A DNA stretch of 50,480 nt from an uncultured Novosphingobium sp. (GTDB lineage: Bacteria; Pseudomonadota; Alphaproteobacteria; Sphingomonadales; Sphingomonadaceae): positions 1-50,480 of the forward strand of contig CAMPIM010000008.1 of assembly GCA_946886365.1 (NCBI GenBank), given 5' to 3'. The translations under genes were made by a program, and so were the position numbers. The notes beneath the pieces were generated by a model. It did no database searches. It was not told the origin of the DNA and worked only from the letters and a program-made list of their open reading frames with translations. How positions within the stretch are numbered: the stretch's first letter is position 1; the number at the start of each line of letters is the position of its first letter. Below are positions 33,322-41,640 of the stretch, piece by piece.

Positions 33322-34530
33322 ATGTCCGAAGAATTTTACCGCATGAAGCGCCTGCCACCCTATGTCATCGCTGAAGTCAACGCGATGCGGGCCGCCGCGC
33401 GAGCCGCGGGTGAGGACATTATCGACCTCGGCATGGGCAATCCTGATTTGCCGCCACCCGACCACGTCATCGCCAAGCTGTGCGAAGTCGCGCAAAAGCC
33501 GAGCGCCCACGGCTATTCCCAGTCGATGGGCATCCCCGGACTGCGTAAGGCGCAGGCCAATTATTATGGCCGCCGCTTCGGCGTAGATTTGGATCCGGAG
33601 ACCGAGGTCGTCGTGACCATGGGGTCGAAGGAAGGGCTTGCCAGCCTCGCGACCGCGATCACCGCGCCGGGCGACGTCGTTCTGGCGCCCAACCCCAGCT
33701 ATCCGATTCACATGTTCGGCTTCATCATCGCGGGCGCCACCATTCGGTCGGTCCCGACGACGCCGGATGAAAATTATTGGAAGTCGCTGGAACGCGCGAT
33801 GGCCTTCACCGTGCCGCGTCCCTCCATTCTGGTGGTTGGCTATCCCAGCAATCCTACCGCCGAGACGGTCGATCTTGCCTTTTACGAGCGACTGGTCGCC
33901 TGGGCGAAGGAAAATAACGTCTGGGTCCTGTCCGACCTAGCTTATTCCGAACTATATTATGACGGCAACCCGACGCCTTCCATCCTGCAGGTTCCGGGAG
34001 CCAAGGATGTCGCGGTAGAATTCACCTCGCTCAGCAAGACCTATTCGATGGCGGGTTGGCGCATCGGCTTCGCGGTCGGCAACCGCCAACTGATCGCGGC
34101 GCTCAAGCGGGTGAAGTCCTATCTCGACTATGGCGCATTCACGCCGATCCAGGCCGCTGCCTGCGCGGCGCTCAACGGGCCGCAGGACATCGTTCAGAAG
34201 AATCGCGAACTCTATCACAAGCGCCGTGATGTCATGGTCGAGGCGTTTGGCCGCGCTGGCTGGGAAATTCCGGCGCCCAAGGCGTCGATGTTCGCCTGGG
34301 CTCCACTGCCCCCCGCGCTCAAGGACATGGGCAGCCTGGAATTTTCCAAGCAACTCCTGACCCATGCCAAGGTCGCGGTAGCTCCCGGCGTCGGTTATGG
34401 TGAGGATGGCGAAGGTTTCGTCCGCATCGCCATGGTGGAAAATGAGCAGCGGCTGCGGCAGGCGGCGCGCAACATCAAGCAATATCTGAAATCCATGGGT
34501 ATCAACACGCCCGCCAAGGGCGCGGCCTGA
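33322..34530 (+). CDS. Class I/II PLP-dependent aminotransferase (AlaC-like)
   Basis: A 402-aa fold-type I aminotransferase. Signatures are IDLGMGNPDLPPPDHVI near the N-terminus, PSYPIHMFGFIIAGA, GYPSNPTAETVD, LSDLAYSELYYDG and the PLP lysine in SLSKTYSMAGWRIGFAVGN. It is close to the AlaC/LL-diaminopimelate aminotransferase group; alanine or glutamate-pyruvate transamination is most likely but specificity cannot be fixed. AGGAAAG lies 8 bases before the ATG at 33322. Divergent from phaC. Confidence 0.88.
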   Translation: MSEEFYRMKRLPPYVIAEVNAMRAAARAAGEDIIDLGMGNPDLPPPDHVIAKLCEVAQKPSAHGYSQSMGIPGLRKAQANYYGRRFGVDLDPETEVVVTMGSKEGLASLATAITAPGDVVLAPNPSYPIHMFGFIIAGATIRSVPTTPDENYWKSLERAMAFTVPRPSILVVGYPSNPTAETVDLAFYERLVAWAKENNVWVLSDLAYSELYYDGNPTPSILQVPGAKDVAVEFTSLSKTYSMAGWRIGFAVGNRQLIAALKRVKSYLDYGAFTPIQAAACAALNGPQDIVQKNRELYHKRRDVMVEAFGRAGWEIPAPKASMFAWAPLPPALKDMGSLEFSKQLLTHAKVAVAPGVGYGEDGEGFVRIAMVENEQRLRQAARNIKQYLKSMGINTPAKGAA

Positions 34531-34555
34531 CGGAAGCGGCGCCGGGTTAAAGGGC

Positions 34556-35047
34556 GTGGCACTTCACTCGACAATCCCCCTGCCCCAGGTTTCGCAGGTC
34601 GCGCAGACGATCCAGCTTGCTTTGGCGCCGGTGTTCCTGCTCGCGGGCATCGGCGCCTTCCTAAACGTCTGTGCGGGGCGCCTTGCCCGGATTATCGACC
34701 GCGCCAGGCTGGTCGAAGGCAAAATACTCACGTCGCGCGGCAAGGAACATGATCGCATGGTGGGCGAGATCCGCGTGCTGGACCGGCGCATGAACGTGGT
34801 CAACGTCGCGATCTTCCTTTCGGTGGCATCCGCATGCGCGGTCTGCCTGGTCGTCATCCTGCTGTTTGCGGGCAACCTGTTCGGTGCGCATCTTGGCACG
34901 CTCATTGCCATCCTGTTCAGTCTGGCGATGCTGCTTCAGGCGGGCGGTTTTGCAACCTTCATTCAGGAAATCCGCCTGGCATCGCGCACCATCCGCATCC
35001 GCAACGAAGTCCTCTATCACCAGGCGGAGGGGGAAGAGGAGGCATGA
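34556..35047 (+). CDS. DUF2721 membrane protein
   Basis: A 163-aa protein with about three membrane helices, starting at a GTG. The first half contains QLALAPVFLLAGIGAFLNVC followed by LARIIDRARLVEGKI; the second half has two hydrophobic hairpins and ends ASRTIRIRNEVLYHQAEGEE. This is the DUF2721 family, function unknown. It begins 25 bases after the aminotransferase and overlaps the next gene by ATGA. Confidence 0.85.
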   Translation: MALHSTIPLPQVSQVAQTIQLALAPVFLLAGIGAFLNVCAGRLARIIDRARLVEGKILTSRGKEHDRMVGEIRVLDRRMNVVNVAIFLSVASACAVCLVVILLFAGNLFGAHLGTLIAILFSLAMLLQAGGFATFIQEIRLASRTIRIRNEVLYHQAEGEEEA

Positions 35048-35580
35048 CCAAATTCACGGTCAACGACCGCCCGGTCCAATATCGGATGGACCCCGACACG
35101 CCACTCCTCTGGGCGCTGCGCGACGCATCCAACCTGACCGGCACCAAATATGGCTGTGGAACGGGCGATTGCGGGGCCTGCACGGTCGATATCGACGGGC
35201 AGGCGGTGCGCTCATGCCAGGTCAGCATTAGGGAGACCGAAGGACGCTTCGTCACCACCATAGAGGCGCTTTCCCCCGATCGCGGCCACCCGCTGCAACA
35301 GGTCTTCGCGGCCGACAATGTGTCGCAGTGCGGCTATTGCATCCCCGGTATCCTTATGGCGGCGTCGGTTCTGCTGAAGCGTAACAACGATCCGAGTGAC
35401 GAGGATATTGACGCCGCCATCACCAACATATGCCGGTGTGGCATCTACCCCCGCCTGCGCGGCGCCATCAAGCGCGCCGGAAAGGTCATGCGCGGCGAGG
35501 AACAGGTAGAGGCGGCCCCGCCCCCCGGCGTATCGCCCGAAGAGGCCGCCCGCGCCGTCCCGGCGCTCCGGCGGCCCTAG
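35044..35580 (+). CDS. [2Fe-2S] subunit of a molybdenum hydroxylase (IorA/CoxS-like), orphan
   Basis: A 178-aa iron-sulfur protein. It has the plant-ferredoxin-type cluster (YGCGTGDCGACTVDIDG, with a later SCQV) and the second, four-helix cluster (QCGYCIPGILMAA and NICRCGIYPRLRGAIKRA), as in isoquinoline 1-oxidoreductase alpha subunits. Such subunits pass electrons from a large Mo-containing subunit. None lies here: the neighbours are DUF2721 and a LigB-type dioxygenase. The extended C-terminus is rich in Pro and Ala. Confidence 0.88.
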   Translation: MTKFTVNDRPVQYRMDPDTPLLWALRDASNLTGTKYGCGTGDCGACTVDIDGQAVRSCQVSIRETEGRFVTTIEALSPDRGHPLQQVFAADNVSQCGYCIPGILMAASVLLKRNNDPSDEDIDAAITNICRCGIYPRLRGAIKRAGKVMRGEEQVEAAPPPGVSPEEAARAVPALRRP

Positions 35581-35592
35581 TCCCGCCGCCGC

Positions 35593-36402
35593 CTAGCCGA
35601 ACCGATAGGCCGATACCGGCCATCCCCTCACGGCGTCGTCATAATCAACCTGCGCGACATCATCGCCGCCCGCGCCCAGCGCCACCATCAACGGCAGCAG
35701 ATGCTCTTCACGAGGATGGGCGAAGCGCGCCTCCGGCAGCGTCTCCCACGCGGCAATACGTGCCGATCGCCGCTGGGGGTCCGGGTCCGCTACCGCGTCA
35801 GTCAAAGCCTCGTGCCACAATAGCGATGGTGTTCGCGCCTGCGAATCCTGCACCCGCATATTGTGGAAACTCATCCCCGACCCGATGATCACGACCCCTT
35901 CATCCCGCAACGGCTCCAGCGCCCGGCCTGCCGCGATATGTGCCTGCGGGTCGAGGTCTTTTCTCAGCGAGAGTTGCACGACGGGAATGTCGGCCTGCGG
36001 CCGCGCGACCTTCAACGGAATGAAGATGCCGTGGTCCCAGCCGCGTTCATGCTCCTCGGCCACGGGGAAGCCAGCTTCACGCAGCAGTTGGGCGGCGCGG
36101 TCGGCGACGGCGGGCGCTCCCGGCGCATCCCATTTCAGGGAATAGGTGTGCGGTGGAAAATTATAATAGTCGAACAGAAGGTCCGGACGATCCCCCTTAT
36201 GCACGGTAAGGACCGACTCCTCCCAGTGCGCCGACACGATCAACATCGCGCGCGGCCGTTCGGGCAGGCTCTCGACCAGTTGCGTCAGATAATCCTGCAT
36301 CGTCTGCCACATGGGGTCGCTGTAGGGGCGGTCGGGATCGGCGGGGTCCATGAAGAAGCAAGGACCGCCACCGTGCGGGATATAAAGGCTGGGCTGTTTC
36401 AT
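35593..36402 (-). CDS. Extradiol ring-cleavage dioxygenase, LigB/DODA family
   Basis: A 269-aa protein of the LigB-like class III extradiol dioxygenase family (YgiD/4,5-DOPA dioxygenase type). It starts PSLYIPHGGGPCFFMDP, with the conserved His of the Fe(II)/Zn site, followed by IVSAHWEE, then WDHGIFIPLKVARP and GSGMSFHN, all family marks. Plant-type relatives cleave DOPA; the bacterial substrate is unknown. No aromatic pathway genes are nearby. Convergent with the [2Fe-2S] gene, 12 bases away. Confidence 0.85.
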   Translation of the reverse strand: MKQPSLYIPHGGGPCFFMDPADPDRPYSDPMWQTMQDYLTQLVESLPERPRAMLIVSAHWEESVLTVHKGDRPDLLFDYYNFPPHTYSLKWDAPGAPAVADRAAQLLREAGFPVAEEHERGWDHGIFIPLKVARPQADIPVVQLSLRKDLDPQAHIAAGRALEPLRDEGVVIIGSGMSFHNMRVQDSQARTPSLLWHEALTDAVADPDPQRRSARIAAWETLPEARFAHPREEHLLPLMVALGAGGDDVAQVDYDDAVRGWPVSAYRFG

Positions 36403-36471
36403 GACCGCTAGATCGCGCGCTGCCCCTGACCATGCAAGTACGCGGCGTGAAACAGTGCGTTTCGCAGCCCC

Positions 36472-39042
36472 CTACGCTTCGCCAGCCTCGATAATGGGAG
36501 CGATGGCCTGCGCGAGCGTGGCGCCTGAATAGGGCTTCTTCAACAAGGTGATCCCGCTGAACCGCTCGGGCAGGTCCAGGCCATCGCCATAGCCCGTCGC
36601 GAACAGAAAGCTGATGCCATTTTCCGCGAGCATGTCGGCGATCGGCAGGCTGGTTTCATTGCCCAGATTGAAATCCAGGACGGCAAAATCGATCGCATGC
36701 AGATCGATGGCTTCACGCGCTCGCCCGACGCTGGCGGCGGTGATGACTTCCGCGCCCAGATCGCGCAACGCATCCTCGCCATCCATCGCGATGATCATAT
36801 TGTCCTCGACCAGAAGGACATTGCGCCCTTTTAGCAAGCCGGGAGCAGGAGCGGGCGCGGGCTTCGATCTTTCCCCAACGGTGACGTCCGGCAGAACCGA
36901 CACGATATGCTGGGACGGGATGCAGAAATGCGCCTCCAGCCCGGAAAGGCGGTAGGTAATCTCCGCCTTGCCATCCAGATCATAAGGGATCGACCGTTCG
37001 ATGACGGTGGAACCGAAACCCCGGCGAGTCGGGGCGACGACAGCCGGGCCGCCGCTTTCATTCCAGTCGAGCAGCAAGCTGCCCTCCGGATCGACACGCC
37101 AGTCGATCGCAACCGTGCCACCATCCGACAGCGCGCCATATTTGGCGGCGTTGGTCAGCAACTCATGAATGACGAGGGCTAGCACGGTGAAGGCCGACGG
37201 CGTCAGCAGTACATTGGGGCCGGTCTGTTTGACCCGGTCGCGCCGCTCGCCCAGATAGGCCCCTGCCTCCACCTCGATCAGGTCCTGCAACCGTGCCGGT
37301 GCCCAGCGGTCAGCCGTGATCTGGTCATGAGCGCGGGCCAGTGCGTGCACACGGCTTTCCAACGTGTCGATAAACTCGTCCACCGAACGGGCATTGTCGC
37401 GCGTCTGGGACAAAAGCCCCCGGATCAGCGATAATATATTGCGGACCCGATGGTTCAGCTCGGCAATCAGCAGTTCCTGCTTTTCATGCGCCTTCTGCCG
37501 TTCCTCGTTGGCGGAATCCGAAAGGCGCAGCACCACTTCCAGCAGCGCCGTCCGCAGTGCTTCCGCGACGCGCAACTCTGCCGGGGTGAAAGGCACCGAC
37601 GTGCCCTTCACCAGTTGCGACCATTCCTCGAAACTCTTGCGCGGAGTCAGGCGCGGCCCATTAGGCCCATATTCGATATGCTTTTCCTGATCGCCCGCCC
37701 AGCGCACCGAGCGCATCTGCTCGGCACGGAACAGCACGACATAGTCACGCGGTCGCCGTGATAGCGGAATGGCGAGCAAGCCCGCCGCACGATCGGCATA
37801 GGCTTCTGCTTCGGGCATCACCCGGCCGAGGCAGTCAGTCGCGAATACCTGGCTAGCCGCCGCGCGATTGAGCATCGAGACGATCGCCGCAAAGGCGGAC
37901 CTGTCCGGCGTCAAACCGGCCAGGGTCACGTCCCCGTCAATATACACGCCGACGCCATCCGCAGGCACGGTGTCGAAGATGACGTCACCCAGCCAACGGG
38001 CGTTGGACAGCAGATCATGATCCTGGGCCACCGCGGACATGAGGCGATCGGCGACTTGCCGCGCCTTCCCCTCATAATCCGCCGTTTCCGCCCGCTCGCG
38101 GCTTTCCAGCATCATGGAGAAAATCTGTCCGAACAGCTCAGCCGCGCTACGCTGCGCGAAGGTCGGTAGGCGCGGACCATAATGGTGGCAGGCGAACAAG
38201 CCCCACAAGCGCCCCTCGACAATGATCGAGATGGAGAGCGAAGCCCCTACGCCCATATTGCCGAGATATTCGATGTGGATCGGGGAAACCGCGCGTAGCA
38301 GGCACAAGGACATGTCGAGCGCCGCGCCGGTGGGATCAAGCACCGGGATCACCGGAACCGGCTCTGCCCGCACGTCCGCGATGACGCGGAAGATGTTGCG
38401 CAGGTACAGCGCCCGGGCCTGCGTCGGGATGTCCGAAGCGGGGTAATGCAGCCCGAAAAAGCTGTCGATGCCAGGCCGCAACGCTTCGGCCACGACTTCG
38501 CCGTCGCCACCATCGGCAAAGCGGTAAACCATGACGCGGTCGAATCCGGTCAAGGCCCTCACCTGCCTCGCCCCATCGCGCAGGAAGGCGGCCATGCTGT
38601 CCGTTTGAGCAAGCCGCGCGACCATGGAGCGCACCATGCTGGTCGCCTCGATCTCATCCGCGAAAGCCGGTTCGGCCTCGATCACCACCAGCGAGCCCGA
38701 AAAATGAACGGCTATGTCAAAGGGCTGAATACCGTCGATCAGCACCAGCGAAAACATCCGCTCGACCGCATCGGGGCCACGCAGCAGCGTGATGCGGTTC
38801 CGCAGCGAATGAATGGCATCGTCCCGGAACAGCCCGCTGATCGGCTTGCCCAACATCTGCTCAGGCGTCAGCCCAATAAACTTTTCACAATTTGCCGAGA
38901 CGCGGGAAACCAGCCAGTCGGCGGTCAGCGCAACCAGAAAGCCGAACGGCTGTATGGTGCCCGGCACATGGATCGGTTCGCGATCGCAATTGCCGATGTC
39001 GACGGCGAAGTCGGCCATCTCCTGTCCATCGCGTTCAGCCAT
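36472..39042 (-). CDS. bphP: Bacteriophytochrome hybrid histidine kinase (PAS-GAF-PHY-HWE kinase-REC)
   Basis: An 856-aa red/far-red light sensor. The bilin-binding Cys is near the N-terminus in GNCDREPIHVPGTIQPFGF (PAS domain, about 10-120); a GAF domain (about 140-310) has YPASDIPTQARALY; PHY follows (about 325-500). The kinase has an HWE-type dimerisation helix (LNHRVRNILSLIRG, about residue 535) and ATPase domain ending near 720. A C-terminal receiver (about 740-850, VLLVEDNMIIAMDG, DFNLGNE, LLKKPYSG) is fused. It overlaps the heme oxygenase gene upstream by 8 bases. The phosphotransfer target is unknown. Confidence 0.95.
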   Translation of the reverse strand: MAERDGQEMADFAVDIGNCDREPIHVPGTIQPFGFLVALTADWLVSRVSANCEKFIGLTPEQMLGKPISGLFRDDAIHSLRNRITLLRGPDAVERMFSLVLIDGIQPFDIAVHFSGSLVVIEAEPAFADEIEATSMVRSMVARLAQTDSMAAFLRDGARQVRALTGFDRVMVYRFADGGDGEVVAEALRPGIDSFFGLHYPASDIPTQARALYLRNIFRVIADVRAEPVPVIPVLDPTGAALDMSLCLLRAVSPIHIEYLGNMGVGASLSISIIVEGRLWGLFACHHYGPRLPTFAQRSAAELFGQIFSMMLESRERAETADYEGKARQVADRLMSAVAQDHDLLSNARWLGDVIFDTVPADGVGVYIDGDVTLAGLTPDRSAFAAIVSMLNRAAASQVFATDCLGRVMPEAEAYADRAAGLLAIPLSRRPRDYVVLFRAEQMRSVRWAGDQEKHIEYGPNGPRLTPRKSFEEWSQLVKGTSVPFTPAELRVAEALRTALLEVVLRLSDSANEERQKAHEKQELLIAELNHRVRNILSLIRGLLSQTRDNARSVDEFIDTLESRVHALARAHDQITADRWAPARLQDLIEVEAGAYLGERRDRVKQTGPNVLLTPSAFTVLALVIHELLTNAAKYGALSDGGTVAIDWRVDPEGSLLLDWNESGGPAVVAPTRRGFGSTVIERSIPYDLDGKAEITYRLSGLEAHFCIPSQHIVSVLPDVTVGERSKPAPAPAPGLLKGRNVLLVEDNMIIAMDGEDALRDLGAEVITAASVGRAREAIDLHAIDFAVLDFNLGNETSLPIADMLAENGISFLFATGYGDGLDLPERFSGITLLKKPYSGATLAQAIAPIIEAGEA

Positions 39043-39574
39043 GACTGCTCACCCGTTCCGCCGCGGCACCTGCCGCGAACAGAGCGAAGGCGGCTTGCGC
39101 TCCCTGTATCGCGTTGTCGATCCAATCCTGGCCACCGCCATCCGCCGCCTTGTCCAGCGCTTGCTGAAAGGCGATCCAGCTTCCTTGGCCGTGGACAGAC
39201 TTGAGATAGGCCCTGGGCAACCCGGCAGGCACGCGCCGCTCCAGCATGGCGCCACCCAGCCGCGAACCTTCCAAGGCGTAGAGCGCACCCCACCGAAACC
39301 CTTCGCCCGCATGCGCCGTTGTTTCCAATGGCTCCGGCAGCGTTTCGCCCAAGGATGCAAGGTCTTCCATCAACTGGGGCAAGCGCGGAGAATCGGGCAT
39401 CGCCAACTGTTCCAGCGGCATCAGCGCACGTGCATGCGCTTTCAGAAAGGCTCCATATTCCGCAGGGGAATCCAGCGAAAAGCCGGAAAAAAGATCATCC
39501 ACCCGCTGATGGTTTTCCATCGTCGCTTTTCTTAAGGCCTGTCGAATTCGGCCGACGTTGGACGTTCTCTTCAC
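39035..39574 (-). CDS. bphO: Biliverdin-producing heme oxygenase BphO
   Basis: A 179-aa heme oxygenase that opens heme to biliverdin, the chromophore of the adjacent phytochrome. The proximal His is in LRKATMENHQRVDDLFS (about residue 22), and GALYALEGSRLGGAML matches the distal helix. The start is a GTG with AGGAA 6-7 bases away. Overlap with bphP implies coupled synthesis of the sensor and its cofactor. Confidence 0.92.
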   Translation of the reverse strand: MKRTSNVGRIRQALRKATMENHQRVDDLFSGFSLDSPAEYGAFLKAHARALMPLEQLAMPDSPRLPQLMEDLASLGETLPEPLETTAHAGEGFRWGALYALEGSRLGGAMLERRVPAGLPRAYLKSVHGQGSWIAFQQALDKAADGGGQDWIDNAIQGAQAAFALFAAGAAAERVSSHG

Positions 39575-39815
39575 TCGTCGTTCCTAAAGGCTGACACCGA
39601 GGCGCGCACTGATCTGGATCAGTTTTTGAGCCTGACGGCGGTCGTTGGTCGATTTTCTACCGATTAATCGATTTGTGTACGCCAGGTCCCAATGACCATC
39701 TATACTTGTGAGATTCTTTCAAATCGCTGACGAACGAGTTCAGCGTCGCGACATGGCGGCAGACATAAAAGGGAAATCATGCGGGGCATGGCGCCCCTTT
39801 TGGAAAGAAAAGACC
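39575..39815. promoter_or_regulatory. Divergent gap between bphO and the first RcnB gene, with a leader hairpin
   Basis: A 241-base intergenic space. Near the plus-strand gene, GGGGC-ATGGC-GCCCC followed by TTTT (39783-39801) lies just upstream of the ribosome site of the RcnB gene and resembles a weak terminator, a possible attenuator. The rest is AT-richer than neighbouring DNA (for example GATTAATCGATTTG near 39663-39676), but no promoter can be assigned with confidence. Confidence 0.35.
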
Positions 39816-40679
39816 ATGTTGAGGAAAATGATGTTGGCGGGGCTGATGACCGCCACCGTTCTGGGTGGCGTCGCCCCTGCCTATGCGCAACGCGGGCAGG
39901 ATGGAGGGCGCGATCGCGGCGGTGAGCAGTCTGGCCGGAACGAAGGCCGGGCACCCCGTGGCGGCGGGCAGGATGGCGATCGCGGAAACGTCCGCGTGCG
40001 TGACCAGGCTTCCACGCAGCGTTGGCAAGAACGGGTAAATGATCGCGCGCGGGTACAGACCGTTCCGACACAGCCCAATCGACAGTGGCGTGCTGCGGAA
40101 TCACGCCCTGATGCTCTTCGCGATGCGCGGCGCAACGATACGCGCGTCCGGGAACGGGCCGTTGGCGATCGTCCGCAGTGGCGGGATGACCGCCGGGACA
40201 ACAACCAGGCGGGCTGGCGCGGCAGTCGCGACGACAGGCGACAGGACCGGCGTGATGATCGTCGGGATGGACGACCAGAAGGGCGCCTCGACAGCGGCAA
40301 CAACTGGCGCGGCAGCCTGGCGGGCAATCGCCGGTTCGATGATCGCACCCGCTGGAACGGCCAGCGTCGTTGGGACAATGACTGGCGGCAGGACCGCCGC
40401 TATGACTGGCGCAGCTATCGCTCACGCTACAGCGACCGCTACCGGATGGGCCGCTATTATGCGCCGCGCGGATGGAGCTATGGCTACAGAAGCTTTTCGA
40501 CAGGCATCTTCCTGAACAGCTTGCTGTTCGCAAACAACTATTGGATCAACGATCCATGGTCCTATCGCCTGCCGCCTGCCTACGGCACGCTGCGTTGGGT
40601 GCGCTATTATGACGATGCCCTGCTGGTCGATATCCGGGACGGCTATGTGGTAGATGTGATCCACGATTTCTTCTGGTAA
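39816..40679 (+). CDS. RcnB family exported protein, Arg/Asp-rich (first copy)
   Basis: A 287-aa secreted protein with signal peptide (MLAGLMTATVLGGVAPAYAQ). Most of the mature chain is low complexity, rich in Arg, Asp, Gly and Asn (DRRQDRRDDRRDGRPEGR is one of several runs). The C-terminus SYRLPPAYGTLRWVRYYDDA LLVD and a final VIHDFFW mark the RcnB family, named for an E. coli periplasmic protein involved in nickel/cobalt homeostasis. The ATG at 39816 has GGAAAG upstream. A terminator follows at 40709-40739. Confidence 0.82.
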   Translation: MLRKMMLAGLMTATVLGGVAPAYAQRGQDGGRDRGGEQSGRNEGRAPRGGGQDGDRGNVRVRDQASTQRWQERVNDRARVQTVPTQPNRQWRAAESRPDALRDARRNDTRVRERAVGDRPQWRDDRRDNNQAGWRGSRDDRRQDRRDDRRDGRPEGRLDSGNNWRGSLAGNRRFDDRTRWNGQRRWDNDWRQDRRYDWRSYRSRYSDRYRMGRYYAPRGWSYGYRSFSTGIFLNSLLFANNYWINDPWSYRLPPAYGTLRWVRYYDDALLVDIRDGYVVDVIHDFFW

Positions 40680-40708
40680 GCGAAGGATCATATCCGCTGA
40701 TTTCATCT

Positions 40709-40739
40709 GGGCCTGGCGCCATGTGCGTCAGGCCCTTTT
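40709..40739 (+). terminator. Rho-independent terminator after the first RcnB gene
   Basis: GGGCCTGGCGC (40709-40719), short loop, GCGTCAGGCCC (40725-40735), then TTTT. The 11-bp stem contains one G-T pair and is GC-rich. It sits between the RcnB gene and the 2OG oxygenase gene and ends the former. Confidence 0.85.
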
Positions 40740-40777
40740 CATTTGCACCGACGGGACGACGGCGGCAGGAAGCGGGC

Positions 40778-41455
40778 ATGACGGACGTGATTGATGATGG
40801 CGGCATCGCTTCGGCCACTCGGGCAAAGATCGGCGATGCGGTGCGCGCAAAGCTGGACCGCAACCCCTTGGTCAGCCGGATCGACGCAGCGAACCTTGAA
40901 ATCTACGGCCGCCATGACTTCCTCAGCGCCGAAGAATGCGAAGGCTTGCGCGCACTGATCGACGCCGACGCCCAGCCCTCCACGCTGTTTTCCGGCAGCG
41001 CGAATGCCGACTACCGCACCAGCCACAGCTGCAACCTTAGCCCCTGGCACCCGCTGGTCGATGGCATCAGCCGCCGGATTTGCGCGCTGACCGGCTTGCC
41101 GCCCGAAAATGGCGAAACCTTGCAGGGTCAACGCTATGCGGTCGGTCAGGAATATAAGGCCCATTGCGATTATTTCCCGGTCACCGCCAATTATTGGCCC
41201 GCGATGATGAAAAAGGGCGGGCAGCGCAGCTGGACGGCGATGATCTATCTGTCGCCGGTTGGAGCCGGCGGGGAGACGCATTTTCCCCATTGCGAGTTCA
41301 TGGTGCCTCCCGTTGAAGGGATGATCCTCATCTGGAACAACCTGAGGACCGACGGTTCACCCAATCCGATGAGCCTGCATGCCGCCCGGCCCGTGGAAAA
41401 TGGCGTTAAATATGTCGTGACCAAATGGTTTCGGGAGCGGCGCTGGGTACACTGA
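40778..41455 (+). CDS. 2OG-Fe(II) oxygenase, prolyl 4-hydroxylase type
   Basis: A 225-aa non-heme iron dioxygenase of the P4Hc family. The Fe ligands are His and Asp in HCDYF (about residues 129-133) and a distal His in SLHAARPVENGVKYVVTKWF (about 201-220), whose Lys binds 2-oxoglutarate. The N-terminal half includes SAEECEGLRALID and TLFSGSANADYRTSHSC. Bacterial members hydroxylate prolines or other protein side chains; the substrate is unknown, and proteins encoded on both sides contain few prolines in their repeats. AGGAAG lies 5-6 bases before the ATG. Confidence 0.87.
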   Translation: MTDVIDDGGIASATRAKIGDAVRAKLDRNPLVSRIDAANLEIYGRHDFLSAEECEGLRALIDADAQPSTLFSGSANADYRTSHSCNLSPWHPLVDGISRRICALTGLPPENGETLQGQRYAVGQEYKAHCDYFPVTANYWPAMMKKGGQRSWTAMIYLSPVGAGGETHFPHCEFMVPPVEGMILIWNNLRTDGSPNPMSLHAARPVENGVKYVVTKWFRERRWVH

Positions 41456-41571
41456 TCGCAAGCGCACCTCTTCATAGCCGTGATACAAGTTGCGACATAA
41501 ATGACTGATTCCTGACAGCACTGTTCCCCACAGGTTCAGCGGCCGGAATGCATAACCCCATTGTTGGTGAC

Positions 41572-41612
41572 GGAACCGGTCCAGGGGATAAAAGTTTGAT
41601 CCCCACCGGTTC
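41572..41612 (+). promoter_or_regulatory. Candidate sigma-EcfG promoter inside an inverted repeat
   Basis: GGAAC (41572-41576), 16 bases, AGTT (41593-41596) fits the alphaproteobacterial general-stress sigma EcfG consensus GGAAC-N16/17-CGTT with one mismatch. The same bases are part of a near-perfect inverted repeat: GAACCGGT (41573-41580) with ACCGGTTC (41605-41612), and GGGGAT (41584-41589) with ATCCCC (41599-41604). It ends 28 bases before the second RcnB start. Whether it acts as promoter, operator or RNA hairpin is open. Confidence 0.5.
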
Positions 41613-41640
41613 AGGCCGCCAAGCTGATGGGAGAAAATAT

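Noticed and set aside
39580..39584. GGAAC on the minus strand before bphO as a general-stress promoter element
   Set aside because: It overlaps the Shine-Dalgarno position just before the GTG start, and no CGTT follows at the right distance outside the coding sequence.
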